From assembly GCA_045546875.1 (NCBI GenBank), contig JAZQDP010000291.1, positions 1-13,268 of the forward strand: DNA of 13,268 nt, in the 5' to 3' direction. The position numbers and the translations under genes were made by a program. Below, piece after piece: positions 7,026 through 13,268 of the stretch. The DNA comes from RUG11551 sp045546875 (lineage in GTDB: Bacteria; Planctomycetota; Planctomycetia; Pirellulales; Thermoguttaceae). Position 1 is the stretch's first letter. Each line of letters opens with the position of its first letter. The notes below the pieces were generated by a model. The model was not told the DNA's origin. It worked only from the letters and a program-made list of their open reading frames with translations, and ran no database searches.

Positions 7026-7871
7026 ATGCGTATAATCATATTGTCGGTATTGTTTTTCTCATTAATGTTCAATATAAGCGCGGGGCAAATTGCGTCCTCT
7101 CCAGGGATCGAACCCGGGAACGGGAACCCGGTTCAGGGGTCAAGCGAACCGTCGTCATTCCGTATTAATAATAAGGTATATATTGGGAAAGAGACGACGC
7201 CTACTTCTTCCAGCATCACGATGTTTTATAAGGGGCGCGTTTACGATTTTTTAACCGATCCGGAAGAGACGATTATTTACGATCCGGAAATGCAGCGATT
7301 TCTTATTATCAGCTCTGCTACGCAAACCCAATGTTCAGTAACGGTAGACGATATCGCATCGTTTGAACGGATGATGCAATCCGCTCTCCCGAAAATTAAA
7401 GACGAATTTATCAGAACGTGCCTTGATCCGCAATTTGAAGTCAAACAAGATCCGGAAACGGACGAGTGGATTTACGATTCCCCCAAATTGACATACCGTA
7501 TTAAAACCATTTCAGAACAGTACGAAGGTCAGGCGCAGGCGTATGCTGACTTTGCGAATCGATACGCAATCCTTAACGTTATTCTTTCCCCGCAAAGCAT
7601 GCCTCCGTTAGCAAGAATTTTTGTCAATAACGACTTGGCAAAAAAGCGACTGTTACCGCAGGAAATTCATATTACCCTTCAGCCGAAATACAATCCCCTT
7701 TCCAGGACAAAAGGAAAAGAAACGATCCGTACCAGTCATAACCTTGTTAAAGGTTTGGGCAATGCCGATATGAATCAGATTCGTCAGGCGGGGGAACGGT
7801 ACGGTCGATATAAACTGGTTTCTTTTGAACAGTACCAGAAAAAACTTCGGGAAAAAATGGAGGAAAAATAG
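7026..7871 (+). CDS. Uncharacterised secreted protein paired with ExbD
   Basis: I do not recognise the family. The 281-residue product starts with a clear signal peptide (MRIIILSVLFFSLMFNISAG, residues 1-20). A low-complexity Gly/Pro/Ser segment to about 45 follows. A mixed domain comes next, whose beginning suggests beta strands (ITMFYKGRVYDFLTDPEETIIYDP at about 64-87), then a more helical middle with SFERMMQSALPKIKDEFIRTCLD. The C-terminal 60 residues are highly charged and end in a Lys/Glu-rich helix (YQKKLREKMEEK). No transmembrane segment follows the signal peptide, so it should be periplasmic or exported. The stop is nine bases before the ExbD start, so the two are almost certainly co-transcribed, and the protein may work with that energy-coupling protein. 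The ATG at 7026 is set by the signal peptide; there is no Shine-Dalgarno. Confidence 0.85.
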   Translation: MRIIILSVLFFSLMFNISAGQIASSPGIEPGNGNPVQGSSEPSSFRINNKVYIGKETTPTSSSITMFYKGRVYDFLTDPEETIIYDPEMQRFLIISSATQTQCSVTVDDIASFERMMQSALPKIKDEFIRTCLDPQFEVKQDPETDEWIYDSPKLTYRIKTISEQYEGQAQAYADFANRYAILNVILSPQSMPPLARIFVNNDLAKKRLLPQEIHITLQPKYNPLSRTKGKETIRTSHNLVKGLGNADMNQIRQAGERYGRYKLVSFEQYQKKLREKMEEK

Positions 7872-7880
7872 CGCTTCCAG

Positions 7881-8312
7881 ATGAAAATCCCGACTCGTGC
7901 CGGTTCTGCCGTTGGATTTAATATGACGCCGATGATTGACATCGTGTTTCAGCTTATTATATTCTTTCTGGTTTCCAGCCATTTGGCGCAATCGCAAATG
8001 CAGTATGTTTTTGATCTGCCTGAGGCGCAAAACGGTCAAGAGCGCCTCGAGACGACTCAAACAACGAAAATAGTCATTAATATTTTGCCCCCAACTGACG
8101 AACAGTCTGAATATACGATTATTTTAGCGGGAGAAAAAGTCGACCTTCCAACGCTTAAGAAAAAGCTGACGTACGAACGCAACAGCGCTCGGCAAATAGA
8201 AATTCATCTCCGCGCTTCCCAGAAAACGCCTTATAAAATCGTCGAACCCATTCTTACCGCCTGCGCTCAAAGCGGCGTTTGGGACGTTCGATTTGCCGTC
8301 TATAATAAATAA
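7881..8312 (+). CDS. ExbD/TolR-family biopolymer transport protein
   Basis: ExbD/TolR proteins are single-pass inner-membrane subunits of proton-driven motors. With ExbB/TolQ they power TonB-dependent uptake, Tol-Pal envelope maintenance or related functions. This 143-residue protein has the right length and order: a short cytoplasmic N-terminus, the hallmark NMTPMIDIVFQLIIFFLVSS at 14-33 with the proton-carrying aspartate at residue 20, and a periplasmic domain of about 100 residues ending in the expected small alpha/beta fold (IEIHLRASQKTPYKIVEPILTACAQSGVWDVRFAV). It follows the secreted protein gene after nine bases and ends the operon. No ExbB/TolQ gene lies beside it: upstream of the pair is a tRNA gene and downstream is a convergent radical SAM gene. 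The motor partner must therefore be encoded elsewhere, or this ExbD is shared. Confidence 0.93.
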   Translation: MKIPTRAGSAVGFNMTPMIDIVFQLIIFFLVSSHLAQSQMQYVFDLPEAQNGQERLETTQTTKIVINILPPTDEQSEYTIILAGEKVDLPTLKKKLTYERNSARQIEIHLRASQKTPYKIVEPILTACAQSGVWDVRFAVYNK

Positions 8313-8413
8313 AGTTCTGGCGTCCTGGTTTATGCAGGTCTGTCCGTTCAGGGATTTGACAACTTGAAATCATCCTGTTCCGATGTATTTAAGAAGCTGT
8401 CGTCATAAGAAAA

Positions 8414-9460
8414 TCAATTGACTTTGTCGGATGAATCAGTCGTAAACCGGGATCCTTGTTGCGAGGAACGTCGAGAGAATTCATTTTCAAGGTCAATAAG
8501 AATTCCAGAGGAGTCTGAACACCAATCGGGGGCGACCAGATAGGGGGCAGGAACAGACGCGCTAATGCGGTCTATAACAACGTTTTCTGGCATGCGTTCG
8601 ATGAAGTCGGCAGCCATTGAAATGTACTCCTGACGCGTTGGGGGAGTGAACAATCCGCGATTGTACCATTGCTCTAAAACCGTGTTGCGGGCAATATATA
8701 TATTGTGTATTTTGACCGCGTCAATCGGTGTTTGCGCCAGACGTTGGGCAGTTTTGTTCATCATCTCGGGCGTTTCATTGGGCAACCCTAAAATAATATG
8801 CGTTCCAACGTGCAAACCTTTAACGCGTTTTGCCCGATGGATCGCGTCAATAGCGCAGGCGGAATCGTGCCCGCGATTGATGATTTTCAGCGTTGAATCG
8901 TGTAACGATTGAACGCCCAATTCCAAAGACGTCCATTTTTTTTGAGCCAACTCGCCCAAGACGGTTAAGACGTCGTTATCTACGCAATCCGGTCTTGTTC
9001 CAATGATCAAACCAACCACTTTTGGGTGCGAAATCGCAGTTTCCCAAAATTTTTGTAAAACAGACAGATCTCCATACGTGTTGGTGTTTGGTTGAAAGTA
9101 CGCTATAAATTGCTGCGCTTTGTAACGTTTGTTAAGTTGGGCGATGCCAGCTTCAATTTGCGAGATAATATCTCCCGCTTCCATACGTCGAGACGGGCTA
9201 AAGGAAACGGAGTCACAGAAAATGCATCCGCGACGTTGCGAGTTGCAAGTTTCGAGTTGCGAGGAGGTGTTATGAACCGTTTGCGAAATTCCGCATTTCG
9301 AATTTGACTGTGTTACATCAACGCGCCAATTGGGGCATTGACATCCGGCGTCAACGCTCACTTTCCAGGTTGAATTGCCAAAAAGCTGTTTGTAAAAACA
9401 ATTTAGACGATAATATTTTAATCCCTGTTGTTTCCAAATGGGAGTGGATGGTTCGTTCAT
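8414..9460 (-). CDS. Radical SAM protein, YhcC type, with inserted repeat segment
   Basis: This 348-residue cytoplasmic protein matches E. coli YhcC (TIGR01212), a radical SAM enzyme of unsettled function. It would bind a [4Fe-4S] cluster and cleave S-adenosylmethionine. Landmarks are TWKVSVDAGCQCPNW at about 31-45, GCIFC at 78-82, QFIAYFQPNTNTYGDL, GLIIGTRPDCV, LELGVQSLHDSTLKIINRGHD, THIILGLPNE, VKIHNIYI and a C-terminal RISASVPAPYLVAPDWC. The expected cluster ligands are Cys42, Cys79 and Cys82. In E. coli the first two are separated by 11 residues, here by 36. The surplus of about 25 residues coincides with a heptamer repeat at 9235-9304 and carries two further cysteines. I chose the ATG at 9460; the frame stays open to a GTG at 9610, but that extension (MRITEGG...) has no family counterpart. 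It converges with the exbD operon. Confidence 0.9.
   Translation of the reverse strand: MNEPSTPIWKQQGLKYYRLNCFYKQLFGNSTWKVSVDAGCQCPNWRVDVTQSNSKCGISQTVHNTSSQLETCNSQRRGCIFCDSVSFSPSRRMEAGDIISQIEAGIAQLNKRYKAQQFIAYFQPNTNTYGDLSVLQKFWETAISHPKVVGLIIGTRPDCVDNDVLTVLGELAQKKWTSLELGVQSLHDSTLKIINRGHDSACAIDAIHRAKRVKGLHVGTHIILGLPNETPEMMNKTAQRLAQTPIDAVKIHNIYIARNTVLEQWYNRGLFTPPTRQEYISMAADFIERMPENVVIDRISASVPAPYLVAPDWCSDSSGILIDLENEFSRRSSQQGSRFTTDSSDKVN
9235..9309. repeat. Heptanucleotide repeats inserted in the radical SAM gene
   Basis: At 9235-9262 four consecutive units follow GTTKCRA; the first and fourth are both GTTGCGA. After about three degenerate units, three more at 9284-9304 share bases ATT at their ends (CGAAATT, CCGCATT and TCGAATT). 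The span of about 75 bases equals the surplus of about 25 codons relative to YhcC, so it looks like an in-frame insertion. Read on the coding strand, the 9284-9304 part resembles the array at 6809-6843. Confidence 0.6.
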
Positions 9461-9499
9461 GAATATAATGCTGATTGACGGTTTATGGCAGGAAGCGTT

Positions 9500-9548
9500 T
9501 ATTTCGGAATTCGAAATTACGCATGCGACTTGCAAAATCGCTCTTGCA
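9500..9548. repeat. Degenerate heptanucleotide tandem repeat, seven units
   Basis: Seven consecutive seven-base units (the first two are TATTTCG and GAATTCG) all have T at the fourth position, and most have C or G at the last two. The array lies in the gap between the membrane protein gene and the radical SAM start, about 40 bases upstream of the latter's ATG. It has the same flavour as the repeats inside that gene and at 6809-6843. Confidence 0.55.
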
Positions 9549-9628
9549 GCGGCTTTTTCCGGGGCTTGCGCATCCCGATTCGCCAAATTGCCGCCTTCCG
9601 TTATTCTCACGCGCTCCGACTAGCCAAA

Positions 9629-11482
9629 TTATTTGAATCTCCCTAAAAGAATTGAGGCGCAGCTTTTCTCTTGTGCGTATTCAATTCCTTTGGATGAAAA
9701 TGGACCTGGGGAATTAAAGAATAAAACGTAACAATTATTGGGAAGATCATTATCAAACGAGAATGAGCGATCAATAGCGTTTGTTACCAATAAGTTATTT
9801 CTTGCAACCCAGTTGTGGTGAGAAATGAGCTTGGAATACGCTAACGCACCGGCAACGTTTCCTTCATTTTTGTTTAGATTGACCAGGAGCGTTTTTTGAC
9901 CCGCTGCAATAAATTCTGCTTTCCATAAACCTCCCTTTTCATCGCGAACAACAAGCGTTGTGATGTCTTTTCCCAACCCGTTGAGAACGTAGGGGTGTTC
10001 AGCTTTGAAATCAAATTCCAGCTTTAGACGAGTCGTTCCGGTTTTCCGCGTTTTGTAATACGCTGGGGTGCGAACAGGGGCAAAAATGCGGGAGAGCGCC
10101 TGTTTGCCTGTTGTCCAATCGATAACCAGCGACAGGTTTTTGGGCGAGATGTCGTTGACTGAAATGTTGAGTTCGTCATTTGAATCGAATTGAACGTTTC
10201 GAGGCGTTGTTCGGGCATAAATTCCCATTTGCGTCATTGACGAGTATGCGCCTGTTCGCTGATCAAGATAGTTAAAACTGTTTAAACGAACTTCTGTTCG
10301 AAAACCGTCTGAAAGTACGGTATAGAGCAGGATGGCGATTGAAAATAAAAAGGACAGGGCAGGGACTGTTACAAACAGCAAGATCCTTTTGTTGTATTTG
10401 GTTAATATAAAAAGATTGAAAGGACCTGCCAGAAAGACAAACAGGAATAGTACGACGCCGATCTCAGATACAGGTATGGAAAAACTGTCAACAGTTTTGA
10501 AATCCTGTTGCCATTGACGTAACGGTTCTTGCTCATACCATAAAGGTTTTGATAAAGCCATTTGACTTTTCCAAATTATTTTAAATAAAACATCGAAAGT
10601 CATGTTGTCAAAATCTTCTGCTGGATTCCCAATCAAAACAATGCCCCCAAACGCCACTGGAATCTGTGTGGATTTTAAGTCTGGAAAACTCATGTTTGCC
10701 GATGGCAAGTTCTTAGGGCCTGTTTCTGTAATTGTGTAATCCAGGGCGTTTGCCTCATTTCGTATTTGGGTAATCCATTCAATTTTTTTGAGCGAGTCTG
10801 TTTGTTCTTCGCAGTTAAAAAGCCAGAGAATTCCCCCTGATAGAACAAATTGATGCAACGCATTTTGAACTCCTGCCGGGGCGACGGCAAGTTCTGCTGG
10901 CGTTAAAATAATAAAGTCCAGACAGCTATAGTCCAAGCGGTCTTGAGGCCAGTATTTGCAATCAGTTTCACTAAAGATGCACTCCGATTCGATAAACTGT
11001 TTTCTCAAAGATCGAGAGATTAAAAATGTATTAGAAATAGAATTTTCATCGGGAGCGTATGAAACATAAGGGCGTCTTGGAGAAGAATAAGAAATATAAT
11101 TTTGACGCATCGGACATGGGACGGAATACATTTTTTGGTTATCGGAATAAACCTGGATGTCAGAACCAAAATTGGAGTTCATAACCGGCAGCGGCAAAGA
11201 GGCGTTTATTGTTTCGCGAGGTTGCAGTTCAAAGCTTTTTGATGCAACGTTTGGGCATACCAGCGAAACCTTATGAGGTTTTGAGTCCAAATTCTGAACT
11301 TTACTGCGAAAAACGTAATAACCATGGTTAAGTTTTCCAGAAATCATAAACGGTTGAGCGTCTACGCGAATTAATTGTTCAGGTTTAACGACTCCCATTG
11401 GTTGAGCAAACAACGTATTAGAAAACGCAATGCAGAAAACAAGAGCTAAAAGAATCGTAGAGGATCGTTTATGATTATTCAT
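9629..11482 (-). CDS. Membrane protein with GATase-like domain and two TM helices
   Basis: The 617-residue product has a signal peptide (hydrophobic core at 9-20, likely cut after LFAQ near 26-27). A large extracytoplasmic N-terminal part follows, with an early beta-sandwich-like region to about 120. A segment at about 177-222 (LDYSCLDFIILTPAEL...ALHQFVLSGGILWLF) has the pattern of the class I glutamine-amidotransferase-like fold seen in planctomycete membrane proteins. Two transmembrane helices follow at about 341-361 (IGVVLFLFVFLAGPFNLFIL) and 367-390 (ILLFVTVPALSFLFSIAILL), with NKR between them on the cytoplasmic side. A C-terminal extracytoplasmic domain of about 225 residues completes it. 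No catalytic Cys-His-Glu triad is evident, so it is probably structural or ligand-binding. It lies between the radical SAM and DUF1598 genes on the same strand. The function is unknown; the architecture is clear. No ribosome-binding site is visible before the ATG at 11482. Confidence 0.82.
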   Translation of the reverse strand: MNNHKRSSTILLALVFCIAFSNTLFAQPMGVVKPEQLIRVDAQPFMISGKLNHGYYVFRSKVQNLDSKPHKVSLVCPNVASKSFELQPRETINASLPLPVMNSNFGSDIQVYSDNQKMYSVPCPMRQNYISYSSPRRPYVSYAPDENSISNTFLISRSLRKQFIESECIFSETDCKYWPQDRLDYSCLDFIILTPAELAVAPAGVQNALHQFVLSGGILWLFNCEEQTDSLKKIEWITQIRNEANALDYTITETGPKNLPSANMSFPDLKSTQIPVAFGGIVLIGNPAEDFDNMTFDVLFKIIWKSQMALSKPLWYEQEPLRQWQQDFKTVDSFSIPVSEIGVVLFLFVFLAGPFNLFILTKYNKRILLFVTVPALSFLFSIAILLYTVLSDGFRTEVRLNSFNYLDQRTGAYSSMTQMGIYARTTPRNVQFDSNDELNISVNDISPKNLSLVIDWTTGKQALSRIFAPVRTPAYYKTRKTGTTRLKLEFDFKAEHPYVLNGLGKDITTLVVRDEKGGLWKAEFIAAGQKTLLVNLNKNEGNVAGALAYSKLISHHNWVARNNLLVTNAIDRSFSFDNDLPNNCYVLFFNSPGPFSSKGIEYAQEKSCASILLGRFK

Positions 11483-11533
11483 GATTTCAAAAGATTAGGC
11501 GTTGCAGCAGAGAATGATTCTTTGATATGGAAA

Positions 11534-11592
11534 ATGGATAATTACGGTTTATGAGTTGTTAAGAAACTTGCGATTTTACCGTAATTATCCAT
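11534..11592. repeat. Perfect 15-bp inverted repeat after the DUF1598 gene
   Basis: ATGGATAATTACGGT at 11534-11548 is exactly inverted at 11578-11592, with 29 bases between. It lies in the 147-base gap between the DUF1598 gene stop and the membrane protein start, both on the minus strand. On that strand the stem is followed by TTTCC, too short a T run for a typical terminator. It may be a weak terminator or attenuator, an mRNA end-protecting hairpin or a small palindromic element. Confidence 0.75.
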
Positions 11593-11629
11593 CTTTTATA
11601 ATTTTAATAAATTGTTGTGGAATGTCCTG

Positions 11630-12961
11630 TTAGTTGTTCCACCACCATTTTCCTTCTGGAAGCGGGCTGACTTTTGCAAACTTGGCGTTGTTGTCAACAA
11701 TGTTTTCTTCGTTCAAAGCAACTTGCGGTTCAATCTGAACGCCGCCGCCAGTCGGGGTCATCAGACGTCCGCCCTTGGAAACGACGTTGCACGCTGCCGG
11801 AGCGTATTTCAAAGGCGAGCAGGTTTCAATCGAATACTTCGTTTCGTCGCCCAACGTCGGCATCGTCCATTCCGCTTTGGTAAAAATGCCTTCCTGATTC
11901 AAATACGCCGCAACAATGGCAATGTCAATCAGGTTTCGGAGTTCTGCATAAACTGGAGAAACCATGGAAACTTTTTCATATCGATCCGTAAAGCTGCGAG
12001 TGAACGCGCGGCTGGCAGGGTTCTGAGAACCGCCGGTAAGACCGCGAGAACCGTCAGCGGCTATGACTTCGTCTTCTCCAACCAGTTTGACGCCTTGACC
12101 GACCAGCTGAATGGCGGAACCGTCGTCGCTCATTTTAACGCACTGATAATTGGGAACAAAGTACCAACGGCACAACGCGTTGCGAGCAACGTCTGTCGCC
12201 GTCGCGGCAGAAATGAAGCTCTTTACGCCAGCGGGAGCGTTTTCCAAACCGATGCCGATAAGTTTCATACGGTAGTCCGCTTCAACGAGAACTTTGGCAA
12301 AATGGGTGTTTGGGCTAACGCCGTCAACGCGGACGTTATAGTTCCCAATTGAGGAGGTCATACCGTTGCGAATTTCGGAAATGGACATCTTGAACGGGTT
12401 GACTGTCCGAACGTACTGCTGGAATCGAGCCAGACCTTCAGCGGTGGGGTCGATGGAGCAGCCGATTGTCGTTGGGTCTGATCCGTCTGGACCGTAAAGA
12501 CGAAGCGCAGCGACGAGATCTTCCAGACGAACAACCGGACGCCCGGATTTGATGCCGACAACGCGGTCAAGTTCAGGATAAACTACCCAGTTTTCTGCCG
12601 GACCGGCAATGATAATGTCTTTGTTTTCCGAATCAAAGAAGACGTATTCAATTCGCGTCAGACCGGCAAGATATTTCATTTCGTCTGTCAGAGCGTAGTT
12701 GTTCGCTTCGATTGCCTTTTCCAAAGCGCGCAAAGAAACGCAGCGCATTTCTGTCGTTTCGTTGGCGTCAGAACCCAGAGCTTTTCGGGCTTGAAGCGCG
12801 ATGGCTTTGATGCTGTTATCTCGAACCGTATTCATTTTCAGCTCGCCAGCAGCGTTAACTTGAATACCTGCGTTACTGTTTGTCTGAGCATTGGCGGTTG
12901 ACGTGAAAAACGCAATGGCTACAGCCAATACGGTCAATAATAATGCCGAACGTTTTAACAT
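11630..12961 (-). CDS. DUF1598 domain secreted protein
   Basis: This 443-residue protein has a signal peptide (KRSALLLTVLAVAIAFFTSTANA, cut near residue 25-26), so it acts outside the cytoplasm. The body matches the DUF1598 family, which I know from planctomycetes and which has no established function. Family-like stretches are LTRIEYVFFDSENKDIIIAG at 101-120, GPAENW at about 120-125, GRPVVRLEDLVAALR at about 140-154, GCSIDPTAEGLARFQQY at about 167-183, and NTHFAKVLVEADYRMKLIGIGLE in the middle of the chain. The C-terminus ends in a tryptophan run, WWWNN. The ATG at 12961 is firmly supported by AGGAGA eight bases upstream and by the signal peptide. Its strong ribosome-binding site, good promoter and rather G+C-richer codons than its neighbours suggest high expression. 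A perfect inverted repeat separates it from the downstream membrane protein gene. Confidence 0.9.
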   Translation of the reverse strand: MLKRSALLLTVLAVAIAFFTSTANAQTNSNAGIQVNAAGELKMNTVRDNSIKAIALQARKALGSDANETTEMRCVSLRALEKAIEANNYALTDEMKYLAGLTRIEYVFFDSENKDIIIAGPAENWVVYPELDRVVGIKSGRPVVRLEDLVAALRLYGPDGSDPTTIGCSIDPTAEGLARFQQYVRTVNPFKMSISEIRNGMTSSIGNYNVRVDGVSPNTHFAKVLVEADYRMKLIGIGLENAPAGVKSFISAATATDVARNALCRWYFVPNYQCVKMSDDGSAIQLVGQGVKLVGEDEVIAADGSRGLTGGSQNPASRAFTRSFTDRYEKVSMVSPVYAELRNLIDIAIVAAYLNQEGIFTKAEWTMPTLGDETKYSIETCSPLKYAPAACNVVSKGGRLMTPTGGGVQIEPQVALNEENIVDNNAKFAKVSPLPEGKWWWNN

Positions 12962-12969
12962 ATTAATTT

Positions 12970-12975
12970 TCTCCT
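12970..12975 (-). promoter_or_regulatory. Strong Shine-Dalgarno of the DUF1598 gene
   Basis: On the minus strand AGGAGA ends eight bases before the ATG at 12961. It is the best ribosome-binding site in the window and fixes the start. Confidence 0.8.
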
Positions 12976-13268
12976 AAAATATGTTTAAACCCTTAGGGAT
13001 GCGATTTAAGGCTATGCGAGCTTAACAATCTCACAAACAATTGTAAACCATTATTCGCTATCATACATATAAATTTTAATTAAAGATTCAATTTTTATCA
13101 AGGATTTCTACCCGTTTTTTAGAAAAAAAACACGAAATTTTATTGTCATTATCGAAATAATCGGCAAACTCTTTGCTTATAAAGTCTGTTAAATATGAGT
13201 ATTAAATCGCTGATTTTTGGTAATTTTTCGGCAATTATGAATTATTTTTCTATGTTGTCTATTTTATG
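12976..13268. other. AT-rich region upstream of the DUF1598 gene
   Basis: No coding region is visible up to the window edge. The stretch is very AT-rich, especially beyond 13060, and holds the promoter listed at 13073-13101. A second, weaker promoter-like pair on the minus strand is TTTACA with TAAGCT, 17 bases apart, near 13049-13021. Nothing else could be supported. Confidence 0.5.
13073..13101 (-). promoter_or_regulatory. Candidate promoter of the DUF1598 gene
   Basis: On the minus strand TTGATA (13101-13096) and TAAAAT (13078-13073) are 17 bases apart, close to the housekeeping consensus. The leader would be roughly 105 bases. The local AT-richness lowers certainty. Confidence 0.5.

Noticed and set aside
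8313..8413. Possible terminator between exbD and the radical SAM gene
   Set aside because: I found only weak, gapped pairings (GGATTT with AAATCATCC) and no T tract, so no terminator can be supported there.
2360..8430. A 13-base string TTGACTTTGTCGG present at 2360-2372 and 8418-8430
   Set aside because: One match of this length is expected about once by chance in a window this size, and the second copy is the coding end of the radical SAM gene.
9461..9610. N-terminal extension of the radical SAM protein to a GTG at 9610
   Set aside because: The added 50 residues are encoded partly by heptamer repeats and have no YhcC counterpart; the ATG at 9460 fits the family.
11612..12352. Plus-strand open frame of 246 codons opposite the DUF1598 gene
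   Set aside because: It is antisense to a gene with a signal peptide, family motifs and a strong ribosome-binding site; its translation is arginine/asparagine-rich shadow sequence.

Overview
The window looks like a piece of a planctomycete chromosome of moderate G+C content. The main evidence is protein families that I know chiefly from that phylum: a BBP7-type outer-membrane beta-barrel protein (4804-6225), a DUF1598 secreted protein (11630-12961), and a large membrane protein with a glutamine-amidotransferase-like extracytoplasmic domain and an 'F..GP.N' transmembrane segment (9629-11482). Most starts lack a Shine-Dalgarno sequence, which is common in that phylum. Several promoters nevertheless look like ordinary housekeeping-sigma promoters. 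No database search was possible, so genus or family cannot be stated.

Layout. Positions 1 to about 260 encode a piece of an RHS/YD-repeat surface protein in one frame. It abuts, out of frame, the C-terminal half of glutaminyl-tRNA synthetase (about 265-1059), which ends at a clear intrinsic terminator. Next come a sugar isomerase/epimerase-like TIM-barrel gene (+, 1307-2329), then prs for ribose-phosphate pyrophosphokinase (-, 2435-3403), divergent from a ROK-family sugar kinase (+, 3687-4712). The kinase converges on the BBP7 gene (-, 4804-6225) at a shared bidirectional terminator. A tRNA-Ala(GGC) gene (-, 6543-6615) follows with its own near-consensus promoter and terminator. Then there is a two-gene + strand unit encoding an uncharacterised secreted protein and an ExbD/TolR-type protein (7026-8312). 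Three minus-strand genes close the window: a YhcC-type radical SAM protein (8414-9460), the two-TM membrane protein (9629-11482) and the DUF1598 protein (11630-12961), the last with a strong Shine-Dalgarno and a good promoter.

How the genes relate. Much of the set is housekeeping: translation (glnS, tRNA-Ala), PRPP synthesis, sugar phosphorylation and probable sugar isomerisation. The rest is a planctomycete-flavoured envelope set (BBP7, DUF1598, the two-TM protein, ExbD with its secreted partner). No single pathway or mobile island links them, and no transposase, integrase, phage, CRISPR or defence gene is visible.

The most unusual signals are as follows. Degenerate 7-bp tandem repeats occur at 6809-6843, 9235-9304 and 9500-9548. 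The middle set sits in frame inside the radical SAM gene and adds about 25 residues between the first and second cluster cysteines. The RHS/glnS junction is either a real truncating rearrangement or an assembly chimera. Two strong inverted repeats at gene ends (2350-2417 and 11534-11592) are not classic T-tract terminators.
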